DNA from: Saururus chinensis
Lineage: Eukaryota; Streptophyta; Magnoliopsida; Piperales; Saururaceae
DNA: 64,000 nt
Assembly (NCBI GenBank): GCA_035235625.1
Contig: CP141149.1
Span: 33,597,753 to 33,661,752 of the forward strand
Reading direction: 5' to 3'
The first letter of the stretch is position 1; every line of letters begins with the position of its first letter. This document shows positions 1-12,600 of the stretch, in pieces. The translations under genes and the position numbers were made by a program. The notes under the pieces were generated by a model. It did not search any database. It saw only the letters and a program-made list of their open reading frames with translations, and was not told where the DNA came from.

Positions 1-187
1 ACAAACAGCTGAACAGTTCAAGACATCATGTTCTCTGATTAGCTAGTAGACCCGATAGTTTTCACAAGGGAAGGTTCAAAGCCAAAAGCTATCTATCCCC
101 CATGCATAATCTTTTCAATACTGCTTTCACAATTTATCTGTATTATCTTGCATAATTATCCAGCTAATTTTCATTCATGTGGGGGAT

Positions 188-773
188 TGTTAGAAGTGAG
201 CATTACATTAAATGAGTTAAGCTCATATCATTAAGGTGGGTATAATATTTACATAGGCTATGCTCATAATATTTATGTGGGTCAAGCCCATATTACTCAA
301 GTGGGATTTAGTTCATACGGTAGAGAGCTCAAGCCCACTTTGTGTTGAATGAGAATCACACATGTGACTTGGTTAAAGAAGTAAATAGTCCTACATCACC
401 TAAAAGAAGGTGATGGTGTTGGTATATAAGGCATTAGTTTGGCCTTTTAAGTTAGGCCATTGGGCCAACCCACTTTTGTAGGGGAGAGAGATGTTGGACT
501 AATGTACCTAGGTGGGCTAACCCACATGCCCGTCGCCACTGCCGTCCGTCCGGCCAGCTCGGTTTGGGTCGGGTTAGGTTGGGTCAACAAGATAATATTT
601 TTAGGATAAATTCATTTGGTGTGGTTTTGTCTGGTTTGTTTTCCCTAAATAATGTGTCCGTTTGAATGGGAAAGAGTGTCTTCAACGGGATTTTCTATAA
701 AATCATTGAAAACGATTTCTATACTAATCTTACATTGAATTTTCGTCTGTTTTCATTTCTGTGAGAACATACA
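188..773 (+). mobile_element. Ty1/copia-type 3' LTR (element mostly outside window)
   Basis: A G-rich polypurine-like stretch (about 178-187) is followed directly by TGTTAGAAG, a common start of plant copia LTRs. The body has TATATAAGG near 423, which could be the LTR TATA box. Bases 1-187 would then be the 3' end of the internal region. They show no recognisable reverse transcriptase or RNase H tail. The right end is uncertain: ACATACA near 773 is only a guess, because the partner LTR and target duplication lie outside the window. Confidence 0.45.
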
Positions 774-2300
774 TATTATGGTTCACTGTATGTGCTGTAT
801 TAGAGGTGCTCCTACGGTACATGGTTGATCGTCTTATCTTACAAGGCAGACGCCCAAGAGTTTTAAGCACCATCAAGGAGGGCAAATTCTGTCTTGAGAA
901 CAGAGCGACTTACTTGATTCGATCATAAAACTTTGAGTAAAGTTTTTTATCACCATATTTGCAAAGGTACAAAATAATAGCAGCAACTTGGTGGCTTCCT
1001 AATGCAAATAACAATGATAATTGAGAGTTGAAGGGAAAACAGAATCCACAAAATTTACTTAAATGCCCTCTTTCGGTGATTACATAAAATTGAGGGCAGA
1101 AGTTGAATGGAATAAAAAAAAATTAATTTTGCGGTAGTTTACTGCCCTAATAAGAATTTAATATATTGGACAGGGTGACGGATCTGGGCCTGGTTGTTGG
1201 CCTCCTTACAAGAACAAGGGGATAATCGGATAGATAAAGCGGCCACACTAGTCTAGCAATAAGAGCCTAGAGCCTATCATTCTGATTTGTCACGTGTCTC
1301 TTAGCAAATTAGCATTTGAGAATGTTTTTTTTTAGTATTTAAAAATATTTTTTTATAAGAGACTACGTGGTTGACTGTAATACCTCTAGGGACGTCTGGT
1401 GAAGTTTTACCAAAGGGATTATAATTCTACAGTCGCCAAGCAACTTGAGTCAACCCATGGATGTCGGGGGCGAGTCGGGCACTTGGTCGGAAAGGGAACC
1501 CTAGTGGAAGGGGAGTGATCGAGTGGAAGAAGATACAGGAGCGTCGCCAAGGCCGATCGAAGTGGGGGCAATTCGGAAAAAGGGACATTCCGCCCCCCTT
1601 TTATGAATTGGGGGTTTGACGTCCGATCTGCGTGTGGTCCTCCTCTTTTCAAAATTTTCTCACCGACGCCGTTGGGGACTTGCCCGTTACTTGACGCCAT
1701 TAACTCCGTGGGAGTACTCCATTGTTTGTTTGTCCGATTAGTTGAAAAAACTTTTGGGCAAACGTGACGGCATGTGTGGCCCCCATCTGGATTTGGATTT
1801 TGACTCGAATGAGATAAAGGCCTTTTTGTTCCAATTATCCGCTTCTGTTGAACCGGCCGAACCAAACCAAAGTGGGTTTGATCAGTTTTTACAGATCGGT
1901 TTCTCGTTCGCCGAGTGTGGATTTCTCCTCTATCCTTTTTTGTAATTTCGTTCAGATTTCTGTTTTGTCAGTTTTGAGCACAATCGTCCTAGTTTGTCTA
2001 GGTTTATGAACTAGCTGATCAAAGCATGTTTTTCTTTGCTGATAAGTCAGTGATACAGTCATCATTCAGTGATATACAAAAGATCATGGTCAGGATCCAA
2101 GGGGATTATTCTTATTTTTAATGATACAGAAGATTCATTTAAAAAGCAATGGTAGACATAAGTATAGTGGCTGGGATAGCCTAAGATATGTAGATTTGAA
2201 GAGCAATCTTATTTGGAAAAAGTTAGTGTATGGTGCAAGGATGTTGGGTACATCACAAGCCGTCGGATTAAGATTTGATGATACAAATTATTCAAAGGGG
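774..2300. other. Unassigned region with a GC-rich block
   Basis: No gene can be supported here. Bases 1400-1950 are clearly richer in G+C than the flanks and give overlapping ORFs on both strands, none resembling a known family. The block could be a 5' untranslated or promoter fragment, or a captured gene piece. A CACGTG core (G-box-like) lies near 1291. The rest is AT-rich without clear structure. Confidence 0.3.
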
Positions 2301-2402
2301 TGAATAAGTAATTCAAACCAGCTTACCTCTTAAATAACACACTCAATTGAATGGAAACAAAGCAATCCCAGCCAGATAGTGATATTTCTAAAATCTTACC
2401 CC

Positions 2403-2560
2403 TTAAATAAAAAAAATATTTACAAAAATTTACACAAAGAGTTTTGATTAGACTTCATAAGTGAGCTCAACACAAAGCTTACATGGGCTCACTTATCTAG
2501 ACTAATTAAAATTCGTGTATGAGCTTTTGATGTGTTTTCTTTTATGTAAAAATTTCATTT
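2403..2560. repeat. Hairpin-forming repeat, copy 1
   Basis: The arms at 2441-2466 and 2487-2512 are imperfect reverse complements (about 26 bp each) around a short loop, so a single strand can fold into a hairpin. A second copy with the same arm design lies at about 2685-2825. The outer parts are also AT-rich and partly complementary. This looks like a MITE-type or foldback repeat. No target duplication was identified. Confidence 0.45.
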
Positions 2561-2684
2561 TTTATGTCATAAGGCTGAGATTTGGCTTTAAGACTTTCCC
2601 CTGTGAAGGGAAAGAACAAAATAGTGCATCATATATTGGAGTTTTGCAATTATGACTTAAAAAATGATAGTGATATTCCCACAA

Positions 2685-2825
2685 TAAAAATACCTACAAA
2701 AACTCACACAAAAGTTTTGATTGGACTTCACAAGTAGATCCTACACAAAATTCACATGGGTTCACTTATCTAAACCAATCAAACTTATGTATGACTTATT
2801 AATGTGTGCTTTTTATGTAAAATAC
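2685..2825. repeat. Hairpin-forming repeat, copy 2
   Basis: This is a diverged copy of the 2403-2560 repeat in the same orientation. Its arms lie at about 2712-2740 and 2758-2785 and share the AGTTTTGATTGGACTTCA-type core with copy 1. The stretch between this copy and 3640 shows no gene. Confidence 0.45.
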
Positions 2826-3639
2826 TATTTTCCTTTCAAAAATGACGCTTTCTTTTCTTATATGAGGATATAAGCATCAACCAACTCCTCAAGAGCTACT
2901 AGTGTGACCTTCAACTAGATTTCCTAAGTTTAGTCAAATGTCAACAAGAAGAAGCCCATACACTAATAGAGCGATGATTTCTTTCAGGTTGAAGGAGCCC
3001 ATAAAGAAAAATAACTCCTGGGATCCAATTTTCTTTTACCAATCAAAATTTGGTATAAGGTTATCATCATCCTTTAAATGATGAAGGACTCTTCTAGCCT
3101 AACTATGCTCCATGACTATGGCAAATGGGTCGAAGCATGATACATAGAGCCTTAAATCTCTATGTATCATGCTAGAACATTCAAGTTCTATGGTCATAGA
3201 CTTTAACAACATGGAACATAATTATCATGCACCCAATTTTTTAAACCGTAATATTTTTTTATTGTTTTTATTATGATGTAGTGGAATAAAATTGGAAAAG
3301 AATAAACTTTCGAAAAAGGTCATAAAATCATGACTTAAGAAAATCTTGAGAGCAAAATTAATCATTTGCATAAACAAAAACATTGAGTTATCATAAAAAA
3401 ATATAGTCCTAATTAACTAAAGTAAATTAACAAACATGTAATCCAAGTTGAGCATTTGGTTGTCGTTATATCATTTTAAAAGAACAAAATATTTTGACAC
3501 TCTCGCGTTCTTACATCCACTAACAAACATAAAAAAGAAACCCATAAGATTATCTACTGCATAAACAAAAGTTGTTCCCATAACCGTAACAATAATTAGC
3601 ACTCTCCAAAATCATAACTAGATAACCAACCATGTTCTT
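2826..3639. other. AT-rich intergenic DNA, nothing recognised
   Basis: No ORF of interest, RNA gene or clear repeat is visible. A short dyad near 3140-3170 (TACATAGAGCC ... CTCTATGTATCATG) is the only structure noted. Confidence 0.4.
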
Positions 3640-5280
3640 ATTGTAACTACAACACCCAAAAATTTCCTAAATTCCTTATACTTAGCCATGTGGAAATAAA
3701 TGAATTTGACCTTTAGGTCTTCTTGGTGTAATAATTTTCTATATACATGGATTTTGAATGCGAAACATTATTATTGATTATTAGACATAAAGAGCTTTGT
3801 AAAGCTACCAAGAGTGCGCAAATTGAAGCTTAGATGAGGAAGTAATAATAAATCCAACATCAAGCAAGTTTTGGAGTACATGTGGAAAATACTGAATTTG
3901 GCCTTTGAGCATTCTTAATAAAATAAATTATCTTTTGGTTTTAAAACTTTAAGAATATAAACTATACAGAAATAGCTTTGAAACGCCTCTAAGAATGCAT
4001 GAGATGAAGGAGTTATAATTACCTAAAGTTGGACCTGAGATATAGTCATTACTTACATATACCTACCGATCAGACCCTTAGTTATTTTTAAGGTTATAAC
4101 TTTTAGACAAGATATTTTTTTATCTAAATTTTTGGGTTTGGAAAATAGGTAGAAATATATTGATAATGCCACTAAGAATGTATTAATCGGAGTTTGCATG
4201 AGGAAGTTATGGTCGTCCAAAGTTGCAATCAAATGTTGTTGTCAACAAGGTTTGACACCTTGATCACCTTATTGGTGGTTCAAGCAGTTCTATAGTTGAG
4301 CTCAAAAACTATAACGTCTAGGAATTTTCTAAATTCCCTAAGTTGATCATGTAGAAAATTTAATATTTGACCCCTTGACATTCTTATGAGAATAAGTGTC
4401 TCGACTCCAACTCGAGCTACGAGTGTGGTTGCTCTGCATAAGTGAGTCCTAGCAACATTAGGAGTCCATCCCTAAGTGCACATATAAGATCCCTGCTCTT
4501 GAATTGGTTTCAATTCATTTTGTTTAATTGCTTTCGTGTGGTTTAAGGTTAATTTTGATTAGTTTTGGATAATTTTAAAATTTTGAGTATTTTCCAAAGA
4601 TTTTAACCAAAACCAGCTTCACATATATAGGTTTAAGTGAATTTGAGTCAATTGTGAATTTTTGGGATTTTTTTAAAATTTTTACGAATTTCTTGAAAAT
4701 TATGGTTTGGCGAGACCCCCTATGGGCCCCATGATCAAATTTAGGGTTTTTTGTCTGAAACATCCTATACATCAAAACAAGTCACTACAAAAAAATTTAA
4801 ATTTTTTCCGGTCCTAATGAGAGTTTAAATGGCCAAATACCCATTTTTAATTTAAGATTTTATTCTCACCCCAAGTTTTAATTAGGTATACCTTAATCCT
4901 TTATGTAAAAGGAAAGGGGTCGAGTCATTTCAAAATTGGGAATTGGCTATACAAGGGTGTTTAGTGCCTAATCCCCAACTAGGCCCAAAGAGGAAGTGAT
5001 TAGAGGTATGTTCTTCCCTAATCCATGCTTAATAATTAAAGTTTTTCTAATCCTCTCATAAATCTATCTTTCTCCATTCATTCAATCCGATTTCAAACCA
5101 TTTAATCATTATTTTACTTCTCTATTTTAAACTCTAACCTTCAAAAAATTAGTTTTTATGTCTCCTAAGCTCTAGATATAGGGTTAGTTTTATGATTTTC
5201 AAGTCTAAATTGAGTTTGAGAGTGTTTTAATATAAAAATCTTACTTTTGGAATATTTCGGAGGTGATTGAAGAGTAAATC
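3640..5280 (+). mobile_element. Degenerate LTR-derived sequence, left part (split by the 14-kb element)
   Basis: From about 3690 to 4230, three degenerate modules of roughly 190 bp repeat the theme CATGTGGAAA, TTGACC, ACTAAGAATG, GATGAGGAAG. Modules of this kind are typical of plant Ty3/gypsy LTRs. From about 4560 to 4760 the sequence matches, in opposite orientation, part of the solo LTR at 51115-54732: both carry the theme TTTTAACCAAAA, GGGATTTTT, GGGGCCCA, AAACCCTAA. The sequence resumes at 19394 after the inserted retrotransposon. Outer boundaries are approximate. Confidence 0.5.
5276..5280. repeat. Target site duplication AAATC (left)
   Basis: AAATC directly precedes the 5' LTR and recurs at 19389-19393 directly after the 3' LTR. 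This fixes the outer borders of the element at 5281 and 19388. Confidence 0.75.
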
Positions 5281-6873
5281 TATTACACCTCGTGTTCCGA
5301 TTACGCTTAACCTCATAGGGTTAGGGGTAATTATGTAATATTAGTTAACTTTTCAAGGCTTTTAAGAGTTGAAATTCTCATATTTGGTTAGAGCTCGAAG
5401 TAACGAGCACAACGCATCTAAGACACTTAAAACAGAGGTCGGGAATGAAAGTTACGACCTCGGGAAGCATGCCATATGGGCGGGACCTACTTTAAAAGTG
5501 TGAGATAAACTACCCATGTGGGGTCTAGTTTTAAGGGCTCATCGATACGAATCCATCAGTACCAAGATCGTGCAATTCTGACTTCAGGATAAAAAGTTAT
5601 TCCGTTTTGAAGTTAGAATTATATTTGATTAAATAATAATAAAATATTCAAGAAAGGACGAAATAGCTGACGTTAGCTAGCCGAGCCAAGACGGAGTTGG
5701 AGCCAAGCCCCCGTGCTTCTGAGCCGCCGTGCCACAACCGTGTCGCGTGATCGCGGTCATTCTTGTTATGCCGATCCCGCGCGATTGCGAGGCTGACAGC
5801 GCGACGTGCGCGGGACGTGCGGCGGATGCACGCGTCATGCATTAGATGCGCACACCGCGCACAGCACGGTGATGCGCATTCCATCTTCCTCCATTCACTC
5901 GCACGCGCATTCCATCTTCCATGTTCCCGGGTTAAGGGGAGGTTCTGTCTGTAGCTTAAGGGCACGGAAAGAGAAAGTATTCTGGAGTTAGAGGAGGTTC
6001 TGCCCACCATCTTCGGACCTGAAAGGAAAGACGCTATGAGGAAATGAGCAACTTTGAATGTCATCACTTCTGAAACTATACGGGAGTATGCTTTTCTAAT
6101 CTTCTAATTTAATATAAGTTATATGAATGCATATCTTAATTAGTAAAATAATAATTAAGATATATACTTTGTTATGGTATGATATATGCTTATATGTTTC
6201 TATTTGATCTATTTTGATATATTATGTGGTGATACGAATTACACTCAAATTCTCTATTGCGATCTGATATACTCCGATCTAATCTGATGTGATCAGTATG
6301 GTCGGATGAAATCTGATATTATCTGATAGGATCTGATATGATCCAACATGCTCTATTGTGTATTTCGCTCCTCTCTATGATAGATTGGAATGTGTCATTT
6401 TGCTCACTTACGTGAGATGTGTATTTCACTACTTTATTGACTTCTATTTGACTCCGATGATTTATAAGATTTTTGTCTAATTCTGAATTAATTATTCGGA
6501 TATAAAGTATACGTATTTTATCGTATATAATTTTTTGATATCTGATAAATGTAGTAGCCATTAGGTAAAACTATATTCGGATCTTATTGTATTGGAATAA
6601 CGTCAAAGATAGTATCCAATATGTACGTAGGCAACCAACGATTAAATAACATTAGCCCAATCCAAATTAGTTATAAAATTAGGTTTGTTCTGATCTATGC
6701 GCAACAGAACATTATACCTTTGTAGTGCATAGAAGTATGTTATGTCCCTCGCACTCAGAGTCTGTAGCTCCTAGTCAAACGGTTTTAATTTTTTCGCTTA
6801 TTTTATACACTCTGATTCTGTCTTCCGATCTAACCCCCGGTCCGGGTCGGGTTATTTGGGTCGGGGCATTACA
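5281..6873 (+). repeat. 5' LTR of the 14-kb element
   Basis: About 1.59 kb, aligning to 14164-14650 and 18437-19388 of the 3' LTR. It carries a GC-rich block (about 5700-5910) that the 3' LTR lacks. It misses the 3' LTR stretch with the TATAAATAG box: the copies diverge near 5912 and rejoin at GTTCCCGGG (5923 here, 18438 there). As it stands this LTR may have no core promoter. Confidence 0.75.
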
Positions 6874-6876
6874 GAA

Positions 6877-6888
6877 TGGTATCGGAGC
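6877..6888 (+). other. Primer-binding site (initiator tRNA-Met type)
   Basis: TGGTATCGGAGC lies 3 bp after the 5' LTR. It matches the usual plant tRNA-iMet primer-binding sequence TGGTATCAGAGC at 11 of 12 positions. Its position and match support the LTR end at 6873 and a plus orientation. Confidence 0.75.
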
Positions 6889-8264
6889 ATTGCTCTATCT
6901 GTGAGCGAAAAATATTTGAACATATATTTTGATTTGTTTCAAATTCTAATTTTTTAAATTGGAATATTTTCGTTATGAGTGTGTTAACAGATTTAAAATC
7001 ATGATCCATTATCATTTTTGTTGTTGCGAATTTGAATGTATTGTTCTGCAATTATGACTTCAGAATTAATATCACCTCTGCTTAAGTTTTTACTGTTCCG
7101 CATATGTGTTAATTGCATGTGTGATATTAGAATTAAGGAAAATTATGATTGTAAACCTCCATTCTCTATGATTAATAGCATATGTAATGCTTATACCAAT
7201 TTTGAATTTGTTTCGTACATGTGATATCAAATTGAATGCCGACTCTCATTTTTGAATTTTATGTTCCACATTTGATTAAAGGACATTTCCGATTGTGAAC
7301 CTTTCATTCTTGACATATGATATTGAATTTGAGAATTTTGATTTTTAACTTCCACGTGTTGTATATAATTCAAGGTGAATTCCGATTATGAGTTTTCTAT
7401 ACTTCAATGTTACATTCGATTTAATACAAACTACAATTTTATGACTTACTATGTTTTAAAATGTATGTCTCGCATCCTTTGTAAGAAATTGATACTAGCA
7501 TTGATTTTATGAATTGGGATTTCAAATCAGAAATTATTTGAATGTTTGAAGTTGTTACATAAGGATTTGATACGACAATCCAATTTCTATATTTGTACTC
7601 TTGAATCTAAAATGATTTAAAATTGTTACTACGAATAAACCGTATTGGGTTTTCATTCGTAATTTTGTTTTACGAGTGTGACATTGGAATTATTATTATT
7701 TCACATTACTATTCCAAATCTCAGTTAAATGCGAATTCCGATTTTTGAATTAGTTTGATATTTTGTTTTAACTATGACATAGTATTTAATGCGAATTATG
7801 ATGTTCTAAATTTTGCATTTGAATAGTTAATAATTAAAATTATTTTTTTGAATATCGGTTGGATACATATGCCGATTTTCGATAGAATTAATTTGACATT
7901 TGGTTTCAATTGTGCTACTTGAATTAATATGACTTCCAATTTTGAACTTTCTCTTTGATATCAATACATCCAATTAAATATAATATGAATGTTGAACATG
8001 ATTTTCCGAATGTGATTTAATAAGAACCTTTTGTTATATTGAAATTGATGAGAATTATGTTACATGTGTTACATCAAAATTTTGATGGACTCTGATGTTA
8101 TGAAATCCGGTTTATAATTCAAGAATGATTTGCCCTGTTTGAATGTTGAATTCCTCTTTTGAATCACTCAGAAATATTTGTTCTGAATGCGCTACATGAT
8201 TCTTTTAGTAACTTAAATTTCAAAGTCTGTCAAATTTACTCTAGTAGAATTACCACGAAAAATT

Positions 8265-9155
8265 CATCAAACGCCTGTGACATAGAAATGGGACTTAGTG
8301 GATAACTCCACTGTTAATTCTGCTAGTGTAGTAAGACAGTTTCAAATTCAAGATTGGTTTGACAATTTTGTTCTAAATCAGTTATATCGAATTTAATTTA
8401 AAATTCTGTTTTATGTTCCATCATATTCCCGGTGGACTTCGATTTTATGAAATTCGATTTTATAATTCAAGAATGATTTGAAATCTTATTTTGTTAATAT
8501 AGTGTCAGACTTGATCTGAATTCTTATTTTTATGAATTTCTATTTTGAATTAGTCGGAAATGTTTATTATGAATTCGTTGCACGATTATTTAGCAACCTC
8601 GATTTCAAATAGCATGTCAAAATTATTTTCAGCAATGATAGAATTTCCGAGCAACTACTACACACCACAATATGGGATGTGAGGTGTTTGTGGATAGTTC
8701 TACGGCAAATTCTACTGATATTTTAACACAAGATGTACTTTTGAAGTATCTGTATTTGTAAAATAGTGGACCTACCTCAAATGAAACACTAAACACTCGC
8801 GGTATGGGACACAAGTTTTTAGTGGATCACTCTTGGGCTAGTTTTGCTGGTGTGTTGAAATTTAATCCAACTATTTTCAAAGACAGTGGAATTTCCTTAG
8901 AGAAACTGCTAAATACTCGTGGTATGGGACGCGTGGTATTAGTGGTCCACTCTAAGGTTGAGTCTACTATTGGATTTAAGATAGAAATTGAATTCAAATG
9001 TTCTGTGTTTTGGAAAAATGATTGTCAAGTTATCTCGATGGATAATAAAATTACTGCGGAAAAACCATCAAACGCCTGTGGTATGAGACATGGGGGTTAG
9101 TAGATAGCTCCAATGTTGATTCTACTCATATATTAAGATAGATTTCAATTTCAAG
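8265..9155 (+). repeat. Degenerate tandem modules in the retrotransposon internal region
   Basis: Four to five diverged units share the order AAACGCCTGTGGTATG, GGG-C/A-C..., TTAGTGGAT, ACTCCA...GTTGATTCTACT. Clear occurrences begin near 8270, 8660, 8795, 8910 and 9067. Reading frames are not conserved between units, so this looks like non-coding repeat expansion rather than a repeated protein domain. Confidence 0.5.
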
Positions 9156-9619
9156 TCTGGTTTGATTTGAAATAATTATTTTGAGTATGAAGTAACTCTT
9201 GAATGTACGTTTTGACCTAAATGTGTGACACATTTATTTTAAGTTTTCTACTGCTTCTGTGAAAAAGAGTATAATTGATTTCTGACTTATATTCTGTCCG
9301 ATATTTTAAATTTATTTTCTGTCAAATGCTTTAAATCTCGAATGCCTCTATGATTTAATTCAATTATGATTCCTCTTGAATGATTTAATCTCCGTAAAAA
9401 GTATATTTTCTGTCATATGTTTTAAATTTTGAATGTTGCTGTAAAACGATTATTAATGTTAATTTCTAATTAAGATGTTTCATTTGAATTTCTGAAGGAT
9501 AGTTATCTGGTATAAAGTCCAGGACTATCAAATAGTTATTTGGTATAAAATCCAAAAACTATCGGAGCATCACTCCTTGATACCGCCAAGAAAAATAATC
9601 GGCACCGGCGCGCGCATGG

Positions 9620-12600
9620 GTGTGGAGCATCATGGGTCTTATAGTGCCATAGAATCACCCACCATAATAGGTCTTATAGTGCTAGAGAATTGCCCACCAT
9701 AATGGGTCTTATAGTGCCATTGCCACTCTTGGGCAGAAAACATACAATGCCACTTGGGCAGAAACGTACAGTGCCACTCTTGGGCAGAAACATACAACGC
9801 TCTCAATAGAGCATCAAACGTCTGGGCTTATATAGCATGCAGACCAAACCGAAAACATACGTCGCTCCCAACAGAGCATCAGATGTCTAGGCTTCATACA
9901 GCACACAGACAAAGTCAGAAACATACATCGTTCTCAACAAAGCATCAAACGTCTGGGTTGATAAAGCACGCATACCAAATCAGAAACAACGTCGCTCTTA
10001 GCAGAGCATCAGACGTCCGGTGCTCTATACAGCACACAGACAACATCCCGCAAGATAAACACCATAGCAAGACATGAGAAATGCTCAGCCGACTCACTAT
10101 CGGCTAGCTCAAACACGGAACTTAATCCGTCAAACCCTCATGTCTCAAACTTACAACGCTATCATTAGCTGTGCTTATAATTCAAGTTTGAATTAAGTAT
10201 ATTATGCGGTACAATTATGCCACACAAACTCATAGTCCTCGACTAGTCAAACTGAAGCTGAGCCCGATCGAAACCCTAGTTCGTCAAGGCAACAGACTTC
10301 ACTTACCCATCCACATCATGGACAAAACTCATCATACACCAAAAATCCTTACAGTCTTACATACTTCGCCATCCATCTTATGGCCAAAACATCTTACATT
10401 CACATCCTCAAATAACGCTCCTCAGAGCCAACCCAGTTGTCGCCATCTTACTTATATCTCACTTATTATACTTACTTTTCACTTCATAATCTGTACGTTA
10501 TGCTTGTACAATTATGAACACTCTTACTGTCTGACAAACGCCCAACATACAATCCACCCCAAACTGATCCATTCTAATCCTTGCCCGTCATACTCATATC
10601 CTCTGTCATACGCTTACACAACCATATCCAAATTCAGACAAAGCCTTTGTCGCCTCTTACTGTCCATCGCCCATACCTCTGCCCACATACACTTACACAT
10701 AACCATATCATAAGCAATAGTCATCATACATATGTATGTCTCACACATATGTATAACATACACATACGGTCATACATACGTAACTTACAAACATGCACGC
10801 TAGCCATCACTAACACATGCATACATATGTCAAACATACACGCTAGCCATCACTAGCACATGCACAAACATTCATACATACTCCAAACATGCATACTAGC
10901 CATCACTAGCACATGCATAATCCATACATACTCCAAACATGCACGCTAGCCATCACTAGCACAGGCATAATTCATACATACTCCAAATATGCACGCTAGC
11001 CATCACTAGCACATGCATAACACATACGTAGCATACTGACATATTTGCTAGCCATCGCTAGCGCATACATAATCCACATCCATAAAACGTGCATACATCT
11101 CATGCATATCAATCATACCATACAATCATGCTTACACGCACATCATGCAATCGGATCATAACTTAACATCCAAGCATGGAATCATACAGTCCTAGCATGC
11201 TGCTACTCATTCAAAGCATGCTTCATGAATTTACGAGTTCAAAGCTCCCCTACCTCATAATCATGACGTTCGATGGCGGGCACACGACGGTGGCGGCGTT
11301 GGCGGATGAGTTGGCGGTCAAAACAGTTGCCAAGTGGAGAGAGTTGCTGTCTCGAGGGTTTTAGGATGCGCCGGAACTATCACGGCCAAACAGGGTGTCA
11401 GAAATTAATGCGGTAAAACCCGTAATCCACGGCGGCACACTAGGGCGGCCGGGAGAAATATCATGCTAACATAAGTGGTGGTGTGACCATAGGTCGATGG
11501 TGTACTCACTGAAGATGGGCCAGTGGCTAAAATGTGCTCAGCCGGCCACAAAATGTCGAAATCGGTCGTGGACAGCACCCAACGGCGATGATTTCGGTCA
11601 ACAAAGGCCTACATAATGGCGGAGAGCGTGGGGCAACGCTCGAGGACAAAGAAAAGGTGGAGGAGGGCTATGTGTCAACTCCAATCGGTGGCCAAGCCAT
11701 CCGATGGTCAGGTGGCGCGAATGCGGCTCCTAAACCCAGAAGTACACGCGGCCCAAAGGGGCAGGGGAGAGGGCTGAAAGGGGGCAACCCAAGGCCCACA
11801 AAAGCCAACAGGGCTAAGACCCTAGCTGTGGCCAATCTAAGCGGCGACATCGCCGATCGCCACCCACAACCAATACCCATGGTGCGGGCGGCTGTGCATC
11901 TCGCACGACAGAGAGCAGGGGGAGGGTTCAGGGTCGAGCAAAGGCCATGAGGCCGTCACTGGCCAAGGCCTGTGCAGATGAACCCGTCCACCTTCTGTCA
12001 AGGTAAGACATACAAACTCTTGTCAGAGGCCGTCCGGTACCAACGGCGTAAAATGGGCAAGAAAGGTCAACGGGCAAATATGTCGGTGAGCGGAACCAAT
12101 TGCGGCTACGGGCCACAAGGAAAGGCACAAGTCAGAGGCAATCAAACCGTGCAAGGTGGGACCGTCTCTACTCGTTACTAGACTGAGGCAGAATCCTCGG
12201 TGGCCATTCGGCCACTACCGGCCAATGCCGATGGCGTCAAAAGCCAAACACAGAGGGGCAGACCGGGGAAAACCCATAAGGGCGGAGCGGCCATGGGGAC
12301 AGAGGCTGAATCGGTCCAAGTGGGTGGGGCCATCCCTGGGCCATCGCTAGGCCAGGGCAGAGCCCACGGTGGTCAAGTCACCCTCACCCGCCAACGATGG
12401 CGGTGCCAGCCCACTGAAAATCCACCCACAGTCGGACTGGGCGGAGTAGAGGACGACAGCGGGGATGGAACCAGGCTGGATGGAGTGGTCCTTAGCCTTC
12501 GCCGGACCAAGGCGAGGCTGGAGAGAGGTCGAATCGGCCACGAATCAACACCGGCGGCCACTGTTTACCCAAAATAGTGTGTCGGCGGAACAGGGCAGAG

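Noticed and set aside
10204-10856. ORFs of 169 and 91 codons
   Set aside because: They translate the CATACA-rich minisatellite region of a truncated LTR unit; different frames are equally open.
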